Positions 24,646 to 30,362 of a DNA stretch of 30,362 nt are shown one piece after another. The DNA is from JAFDVL01 sp043783625. GTDB taxonomy: Bacteria > Acidobacteriota > Blastocatellia > RBC074. Where the stretch lies: NCBI GenBank assembly GCA_043783625.1, contig JAYVZE010000220.1:1-30362 (forward strand), given 5' to 3'. Each line of letters begins with the position of its first letter. Position 1 is the stretch's first letter. The notes beneath the pieces are model-generated. The model did not search any database. It was not told the origin of the DNA and saw only the letters and a list, made by a program, of their open reading frames with translations. The translations under genes were made by a program, and so were the position numbers.

Positions 24646-26091
24646 ATGAAGACAAATTTATTTCGACAAAGCATTAATCAGGCACTGACGCTAATTTTAG
24701 TGGTGCTTCCCGTAGCTTCAATAATGAATACACCTACCGTGGCGCAAACGCAGGTCAAAGTGCAGGGCAGTTGCGCGACGCCACAACAGGATGTTGAATT
24801 GGGACGACAAGCGGCTGGCGAAGCCGAAAAACAATTTCAAATGTTGAATGATTCAAGATCACAAGATTATTTGAATCGCTTAGGACAAAGTCTGGCACAG
24901 TACGCTCCCGGTGAGCGTTTTCAGTACAGCTTTAAACTTGTAAATGCCGGGGACATCAATGCATTTGCTTTGCCCGGTGGTTTTACCTACGTTAATCGCG
25001 GGACTATTGAGGCAGCTCGAAGTGAAGCAGAATTGGCTGGCGTCATGGCGCATGAAATTGCCCACGTGGCACTGCGTCACGGGACAGCCAACGTTTGTAA
25101 AGCACAAAATGCTCAAGGGATCGCTGGAGCTATTGGACAAATTTTGGGCGGAGGAGTTTTAGGAACCGTTGGTAGTGTTATTGCACAGGGTGGAGCTGGT
25201 GCGTATTTAATGAAAAATAGCCGCGCCTTTGAAACCGACGCTGATATACTTGGTTCTCAGTTGATGGCGCGCGCAGGCTACGATCCAATTGCGATGGCTG
25301 ATTTTTTTGAAACTCTCGCCGGAGAACAAACCCGCGAACCGGGAAAATTAGAACGTTGGTTTAGCGATCATCCACAGCCTGTAGATCGTCGTGACCGCAT
25401 CAAAAAAGAAGCGGCGATGCTCGGTAATCGTGGCAATACCCGCGAAGTCGGTGGATTTACCGACATCAAGCGGATGTTGCAGGGTTTACCAAAAGCCCCG
25501 ACCGCTCAACAGACAGCGCAGCAAGCACAACAGGGCGGACAACAAGGAAGCCAGCCAGTCTCAGGTCGCGTCGCGGCTCCTTCGACTACCCTGAAAGTTT
25601 TCACGCAGCAGTCAAATTCTTACTCCATTGCTTATCCTGAAAATTGGCAGGTCAATCCAGGCAATGGAATTGGAGCTACGCTGTATCCCGCCGGTGGAGC
25701 CGGGCAGGCAGGGATTATTTACGGTGTCTTGATTGATTCTTACAAACCATCGAACCAGTCAAATATTGACCCACGGACGCGACGTCCACGTCCTGCTTCC
25801 TTTGAGAATACGATCAGGCAGGTGATTGATAGTACGTTACAAGGCAATACCTATTTGAAAGTGGTGAGCGGTCCAACCAAGTCGAGTAATGTTGGCGGGC
25901 GAATTACTTATTCCACCACGATGGAAGGTCGTTCGCCGATTAGCAACCGGAATGAACGCGCCATCCTCTTCAATATGCAACTGAATAATGGTGATTCGCT
26001 CAATATGATTTTTGTAACTCCCACGGATGAGTATGGGAATTACCAGAATCTTTTCCGAAGAATGTTGCAATCAATGAAAATTAATAACTAA
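24646..26091 (+). CDS. Secreted M48-family zinc metalloprotease with C-terminal extra domain
   Basis: The 481-residue protein has a signal peptide (1-34, ending VAQ). The M48 peptidase domain (about 45-260) carries the zinc motif HEIAH at 136-140 and the third ligand Glu in AFETDAD (194-200), as well as NAFALPGG (105-112). This matches periplasmic BepA/LoiP-like proteases that act on outer-membrane proteins. A Gln/Ala-rich linker (about 284-312) leads to a second domain starting YSIAYPENWQVNPG, which resembles PsbP/Mog1-type folds found in secreted proteins. The C-terminal domain function is unknown. AAGGAG precedes the ATG by 7 bases. A perfect hairpin follows the stop. Confidence 0.92.
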   Translation: MKTNLFRQSINQALTLILVVLPVASIMNTPTVAQTQVKVQGSCATPQQDVELGRQAAGEAEKQFQMLNDSRSQDYLNRLGQSLAQYAPGERFQYSFKLVNAGDINAFALPGGFTYVNRGTIEAARSEAELAGVMAHEIAHVALRHGTANVCKAQNAQGIAGAIGQILGGGVLGTVGSVIAQGGAGAYLMKNSRAFETDADILGSQLMARAGYDPIAMADFFETLAGEQTREPGKLERWFSDHPQPVDRRDRIKKEAAMLGNRGNTREVGGFTDIKRMLQGLPKAPTAQQTAQQAQQGGQQGSQPVSGRVAAPSTTLKVFTQQSNSYSIAYPENWQVNPGNGIGATLYPAGGAGQAGIIYGVLIDSYKPSNQSNIDPRTRRPRPASFENTIRQVIDSTLQGNTYLKVVSGPTKSSNVGGRITYSTTMEGRSPISNRNERAILFNMQLNNGDSLNMIFVTPTDEYGNYQNLFRRMLQSMKINN

Positions 26092-26112
26092 ATGGTGAGT
26101 TTTGGAGCGAGA

Positions 26113-26146
26113 GGGACTTGGTAAATCCCATAATTTACCAAGTCCC
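26113..26146 (+). terminator. Perfect 14-bp hairpin downstream of the M48 gene
   Basis: GGGACTTGGTAAAT (26113-26126) pairs perfectly with ATTTACCAAGTCCC (26133-26146) around the loop CCCATA. The stem is strong, but TAAATCG follows instead of a T-tract. It may be a terminator of a different kind, an RNA stabiliser or a binding site. Confidence 0.55.
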
Positions 26147-26531
26147 TAAATCGTGCGATGCTAACAAAGAAGTGTCACGTAAACGTCTCGTTTGCGATTT
26201 CGAATAAACCGTCCTGAGCTAAAAGCCAAAATCCTCAATGCTGTACTATATTTCTATTTTAATACGTGCTGCCGTTGACAGTTTGTTAGGATAGATTAAT
26301 ACTGTCGGTGGTCAATCGTATATTACTTAACGACTCTACCTATCTCACGCTTGAACAGCGCACTTTTGACCGGCTGCTGGGACAGAAAAAACAACACCTT
26401 AATTTATTGAAGGCTTACTTTTGAGTACGTTTATTGCTCAAAAGTGGTTTTTGAAACCTGCTGATTGGTTAATGTCATGGTTGTGTTCCTGTAGCTGTGA
26501 CAGCGTATCAAACACAAAAAAGGAGAATATT
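26147..26531 (+). promoter_or_regulatory. Upstream region of the TonB-dependent receptor
   Basis: These 385 bases have no supported gene. TTGACA (26275-26280) with a 16-base spacer and a weak TAATAC (26297-26302) is a possible promoter and is overlapped by GACAGT...ACTGTC (26277-26306). ACTTTTGAG (26417-26425) and CTCAAAAGT (26437-26445) form a 9-bp hairpin about 86 bases before the start codon. The leader is thus long and may be regulated, but no known riboswitch is recognised. Confidence 0.4.
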
Positions 26532-29500
26532 ATGCTTTCGCCTCTCTTTGCGAGACGGATTTTCCCGCTTTTGGTAATGGTTTGTTTATTGTCAGCTTCA
26601 TTGCTGGCGCAAACAAGCGGCTCACTGAGCGGTACAGTACAGGATGGTCAGGGCGGAGTAGTAGCAGGAGCCAAAGTAATGGTTTCTGATGTTACCCGTA
26701 ATTTCCAACTTGACGCAACTACAAATTCTGACGGAACTTTCACTTTCACGACCTTACAGCCGGGAACTTACTCGGTGACTATCGAAGCCTCAGGTTTTAA
26801 GAAAGTGGTCAAATCCGGCATCACGCTGAATGCGGCGGATCGCCAATCCACCGGTACGATCAAGCTTGAAATTGGTCAAATCGGCGACACTGTTCAGATT
26901 ATTGCTGATTCCGCACAGTTACTCATTAAAACCGAATCTGGCGAACAAGGTACTGCTGTTAATAATCAACAGATTCAGAACCTCGCCATCAATGGTCGTA
27001 ACTATCTGGATTTAATCAAGCTCACACCGGGCGTCGTCGTTACCTCTGGTTTTGCGACTTCGGGACCTGGCGGTATTGGTAATGTTAATATTGCCGGAGC
27101 GCGGGGTGGTAAAGCGAATCTGACGATTGACGGTACGACAAATATGGACAGCGGGTCGAACGGAACGCAGCATATTGCGCTTTCTCTCGACAATATTGCT
27201 GAATTCAAATTGTTGACCTCAAATTATCAGGCTGAATATGGTCGTTCAGCGGGTGGAGAAATCCAAATCGTGACCAAGAGTGGTACTAGCCAATTCCACG
27301 GAACAGGTTATTATTTCCATCGTCACGAACAATTCAACGCCAACAGTTTCTTCAATAAAGCGAACGGACGTGTTGGCGATCCAACTACAGGATTTGAACG
27401 CAATCCACGGAATTTTTATCGGTATAACCAACAAGGCTACAACATCGGCGGCCCTGTTTTATTACCGAAAAAAATCCTCAAGGATAAACTCTTCTTCTTC
27501 TGGTCACAGGAATGGCAACAGCAGTTAGTGCCACAAGCAGCGCGTCAATCGCGTGTACCGACTGCCTTAGAAGCAGCAGGAAATTTCAGTAATACGTTTG
27601 ACGGAAACGGCGTAAAAATTTATGTCCGTGACCCGTTATTGACTGGAAACTGCAACGCGACAGACCAAGCCGCCTGTTTCCCTGGAAATATTATTCCCGC
27701 AGCTCGTATCAATCCGAATGGAACCGCGATCTTGAAGCTTTTCCGTCCGTTTGATAATACTACTTTAGGCGGTACTGATAACGGCTTCCGCTTTAACCAC
27801 AACTCGCAACGCAGTGTCAGCTATCCTCGCAAAGAGAATAGTATTCGTCTTGATTACAGTTTGACGGAAAGTACACGTGCTTACATTCGATATACGCGTG
27901 ACACCGATCAACAGGTTATGCCGTACGGCTTGGGCTGGACTGGCGGAAACAATCAGATTCCTTTCGATAACCTGATCTTCAAACAAGCACCGGCATGGAA
28001 TGGGACTCTCAACGTTACTTCGACACTTTCGCCGACGTTGACGAATGAGTTTATCTTTGGTTCCAGCCAGAATAATCTGACGCTTGATCCGACTAAGAAA
28101 GACGCCGCGTCTTACTCGGGTATTGGACTAAATTTTGCGCTACCGTTTGCTTATCCGGCAAATCAGTGGTTCAACATTACTTTTGGTGGTGTTGCGAATC
28201 AAAATTTTGGCGGTACGACCGGCTACAGCCAGTTTCCGTATAAAAACTCCAACACTACCTTCGACATTTACGACAACGTCAGTAAGGTCTTAGGTACACA
28301 TACAGCAAAGGTCGGTTTTTATTATCAACGTAGCCGTAAGGATCAGGCTGCCGGTAATTCTGCCGCGATCAACTTTAGTAACAACGTAAATGATCCGAAC
28401 AATACCGGGCATCCCTATGCCAATACGTTGCTTGGTAGTTTTAATACCTACAGTCAACCGAACATCGGTATTTTCCAGGGACAATATCGCTCGACGAACC
28501 TTGAGTTTTATGCCCAGGACAACTGGAAAGTGAATAGCCGTTTGACGATTGATTATGGTATGCGCTTCAGCCTGATTTATCCGCAGTATGACAAGCGCCT
28601 TCAGGATTACTATTTTGATTCGACCAAATTCGACGCATCGAAAGCAGTCCGTCTTTACCGACCGACTTGCGTAGCAGGCACTTTCGCTCTGGGTGGATGT
28701 TCTGGTGCAAACCAGCGCGCTTATGATCCGTCAAACCCCAATACGCTGCTGGCATCTTATCTGGTTGGTCGTATTGTGCCTGGCTCAGGTGACCCGTTTA
28801 ATGGTCAACAAGGCACTAAAAATGGTTACCTCAAGGGCGGCATCAAGAGCCGGGGCGTCCAATTCGGACCCGCGTTCGGCTTTGCATACGATGTCTTTGG
28901 TAATAAGAAGACAGTTGTTCGTGGCGGTTATCGCTATGCTTATGACCGCGTCCAAGGTAATGAAGTTGCCTTCGCCGCAGTCGGACAGCCACCGCTTTAC
29001 ATCAACCCAACTTTCAACTTTGGCAACTTAGCAACAGTCGGGACAGGTACGGGGCCATTGGCTCTCGGAACTTCCAGTGTGATCGCAGTTGATCCTTCCG
29101 GTAAAATCCCCAGCATCCAAAGCTTTAGCCTCCAGGTGCAGCAGGACATCGGAAAGAGTACTGTAATCAGTGTAGGATATGTTGGTACGCTCGGTCGTCA
29201 TCAACAGGAATTACTGAACCTGAACTACAGTCCCTACGGTGAACTTTTCACGAAAGCGGCACAAGACCCTTCAAAATTTGCTGGAGGCATTGTTCCTGAT
29301 GAAGAACCTGGGCTAGCGCAAATTTACAAAGATGCGGGAGCGAAATTTTCTGGAACGTATGCGCTTGCGGCTGACTTCCTGAAAAAATATCAAGGTTATG
29401 GAACCATTGGTTTGCGTACTCTGGGCGGTTCGTCGAATTATCACTCTTTGCAAGTTACGGTCAGCAAGCGAATTGCTCAATCATTGAATGTTGGACTAGC

Positions 29501-30260
29501 CTACACCTTCTCGAAGGCGATGGGTACGGCCAATACTTATAGTGATTTCATTAATCCGGTTTGCTCACGTTGTGCCGATTATCGCCGTCTGGCGTTTGAT
29601 CGTACACATGTTGCCGTAATCAATTATGACTGGCGCATTCCCGGTCTGAAAAATAATAACTGGTTAGCCAAATCTGTTATCAACGGATGGCAGATTACTG
29701 GTATCACACAGTTCATTTCAGGACAGCCTGAAGATGTCGGTGCTGGTATCAATAACATCAACACCAATCAACGCCTGGGTGGAAGCTGGACAGAGGCCTC
29801 ACGTGGTTTCTTCACCAGCAATCCAAACCTGAGCAAAACCCTTGATAAATACTTCAACTATGAAAGCATTCGGTTGCCAACGGTGACACAGGCTTTAGCT
29901 GCGAAGGGTGCATATCCGCGTAACTTCCTGAGCCGTCCTGGCGTCAACAACACCGATCTCTCACTGTTCAAGAATTTCGATCTTGGAAATGATAGCGCAC
30001 GTAAAATTCAGTTACGTCTGGAAGCCTTCAACGTCTTCAATCACGCGCAGTTCAGTGATATGAATCGCAGTGTGACGTGGAGCAGCTTCGCTACTTATTT
30101 GACAGATCAGCAGGCTTCTTCAACGACAATTCTGAACGTCCGAAACGGCTCCACCGGAGCAACTTCACGGATCGGAAATGGCGTCGGCGAAGTCAATGGA
30201 CTGCAAGGAGTAGTTTCAGGTAATCGCGTTATTCAGTTAGCAGTCAAGATTTATTTCTAA
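26532..30260 (+). CDS. Oar-like TonB-dependent receptor with carboxypeptidase regulatory-like domain
   Basis: The 1242-residue outer-membrane protein starts with a signal peptide (about 1-26, ending LLAQ). It continues with a carboxypeptidase regulatory-like beta-sandwich (about 28-113; GSLSGTVQDGQGGVVAGAKV, DGTFTFTTLQPGTYSVTIEA), then a plug domain with INGRNYLDLIKLTPGV (153-168) and a long beta-barrel. It ends in KIYF; a C-terminal Phe is the usual signal for the BAM complex. Such receptors bring large nutrients across the outer membrane with TonB energy; the ligand is unknown. The ATG at 26532 has AGGAG 7 bases upstream. The upstream in-frame TTG would add 37 residues without a signal peptide. 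No substrate-binding partner gene is inside the window. Confidence 0.93.
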   Translation: MLSPLFARRIFPLLVMVCLLSASLLAQTSGSLSGTVQDGQGGVVAGAKVMVSDVTRNFQLDATTNSDGTFTFTTLQPGTYSVTIEASGFKKVVKSGITLNAADRQSTGTIKLEIGQIGDTVQIIADSAQLLIKTESGEQGTAVNNQQIQNLAINGRNYLDLIKLTPGVVVTSGFATSGPGGIGNVNIAGARGGKANLTIDGTTNMDSGSNGTQHIALSLDNIAEFKLLTSNYQAEYGRSAGGEIQIVTKSGTSQFHGTGYYFHRHEQFNANSFFNKANGRVGDPTTGFERNPRNFYRYNQQGYNIGGPVLLPKKILKDKLFFFWSQEWQQQLVPQAARQSRVPTALEAAGNFSNTFDGNGVKIYVRDPLLTGNCNATDQAACFPGNIIPAARINPNGTAILKLFRPFDNTTLGGTDNGFRFNHNSQRSVSYPRKENSIRLDYSLTESTRAYIRYTRDTDQQVMPYGLGWTGGNNQIPFDNLIFKQAPAWNGTLNVTSTLSPTLTNEFIFGSSQNNLTLDPTKKDAASYSGIGLNFALPFAYPANQWFNITFGGVANQNFGGTTGYSQFPYKNSNTTFDIYDNVSKVLGTHTAKVGFYYQRSRKDQAAGNSAAINFSNNVNDPNNTGHPYANTLLGSFNTYSQPNIGIFQGQYRSTNLEFYAQDNWKVNSRLTIDYGMRFSLIYPQYDKRLQDYYFDSTKFDASKAVRLYRPTCVAGTFALGGCSGANQRAYDPSNPNTLLASYLVGRIVPGSGDPFNGQQGTKNGYLKGGIKSRGVQFGPAFGFAYDVFGNKKTVVRGGYRYAYDRVQGNEVAFAAVGQPPLYINPTFNFGNLATVGTGTGPLALGTSSVIAVDPSGKIPSIQSFSLQVQQDIGKSTVISVGYVGTLGRHQQELLNLNYSPYGELFTKAAQDPSKFAGGIVPDEEPGLAQIYKDAGAKFSGTYALAADFLKKYQGYGTIGLRTLGGSSNYHSLQVTVSKRIAQSLNVGLAYTFSKAMGTANTYSDFINPVCSRCADYRRLAFDRTHVAVINYDWRIPGLKNNNWLAKSVINGWQITGITQFISGQPEDVGAGINNINTNQRLGGSWTEASRGFFTSNPNLSKTLDKYFNYESIRLPTVTQALAAKGAYPRNFLSRPGVNNTDLSLFKNFDLGNDSARKIQLRLEAFNVFNHAQFSDMNRSVTWSSFATYLTDQQASSTTILNVRNGSTGATSRIGNGVGEVNGLQGVVSGNRVIQLAVKIYF

Positions 30261-30292
30261 ACTGAAAATTGAAAATGTGAATTAAATTAATG

Positions 30293-30326
30293 GGGGCTGC
30301 AACCAGTTTGCAGCCCCTGTTTTTAT
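30293..30326 (+). terminator. Intrinsic terminator of the receptor gene
   Basis: GGGGCTGCAA (30293-30302) pairs perfectly with TTGCAGCCCC (30308-30317) around CCAGT, and TGTTTTTATT follows. It stands 33 bases after the stop codon. Confidence 0.88.
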
Positions 30327-30362
30327 TCGTTCTCATTGCTGGTAAAATTTAATTCTAAATTT

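Noticed and set aside
26307..26423. Short open frame of about 38 codons upstream of the receptor
   Set aside because: A frame this long is expected by chance; it starts at GTG without a clear ribosome site and has no recognisable motif.
26421..26531. TTG start giving 37 extra residues to the receptor
   Set aside because: The extension would place polar sequence before the signal peptide, and AGGAG precedes the ATG at 26532.

Overview
The window is chromosomal DNA that looks like an acidobacterium, most plausibly class Blastocatellia. No single marker proves this. The case rests on several traits together: a 1242-residue carboxypeptidase-regulatory-domain/TonB-dependent receptor of the Oar-like kind that is greatly expanded in Acidobacteriota, two Uma2-family proteins, large secreted TPR and helical-repeat proteins, and intergenic hairpin elements built on AGCCCAGCC. 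There is no rRNA, CRISPR array, prophage or transposase gene.

Layout. 1-6050 is mostly housekeeping: a multi-pass membrane protein, serC (serine/PLP biosynthesis), an EamA transporter, secG followed by tRNA-Leu(GAG) and an intrinsic terminator, a Tat-exported PhoD-type phosphatase, and a convergent PAP2-family membrane protein whose C2-motif histidine is replaced by phenylalanine. 6255-10045 is an accessory block of short genes: Uma2, DUF4238 (visibly AT-rich), a frameshifted ribbon-helix-helix-like antitoxin, an orphan UPF0175 protein, and a tightly overlapping three-gene cassette of unknown function. 10107-15923 returns to core metabolism with a complete cobalamin-dependent metH, followed by two secreted proteins, one carrying a TonB C-terminal domain and one with repeated DUF4177-like units. 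16029-24043 is almost entirely on the minus strand: a TPR protein, a helical-repeat secreted protein, a second Uma2, an S9 prolyl-oligopeptidase-family hydrolase, and a ThrE-type amino-acid exporter. A compact inverted-repeat (MITE-like) element lies between the last two. 24160-30260 is plus strand: a small cupin, a secreted M48 metalloprotease with an extra C-terminal domain, and the large TonB-dependent receptor closed by a strong terminator.

How the genes fit together. SecG and the Tat substrate PhoD are separate export routes but neighbours only. The S9 peptidase, Uma2 and helical-repeat genes are spaced like an operon (19- and 11-base gaps). The TonB-domain protein and the TonB-dependent receptor are far apart and need not be partners. 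The accessory block 6255-10045 is the most likely place for something undescribed. Its three-gene cassette at 8422-10045 (4-base and 28-base overlaps) has conserved-looking motifs but no function I can name.

Several starts were moved downstream of the longest possible reading frame on the basis of Shine-Dalgarno sequences, signal peptides or promoter positions. The reasons are given in each entry.
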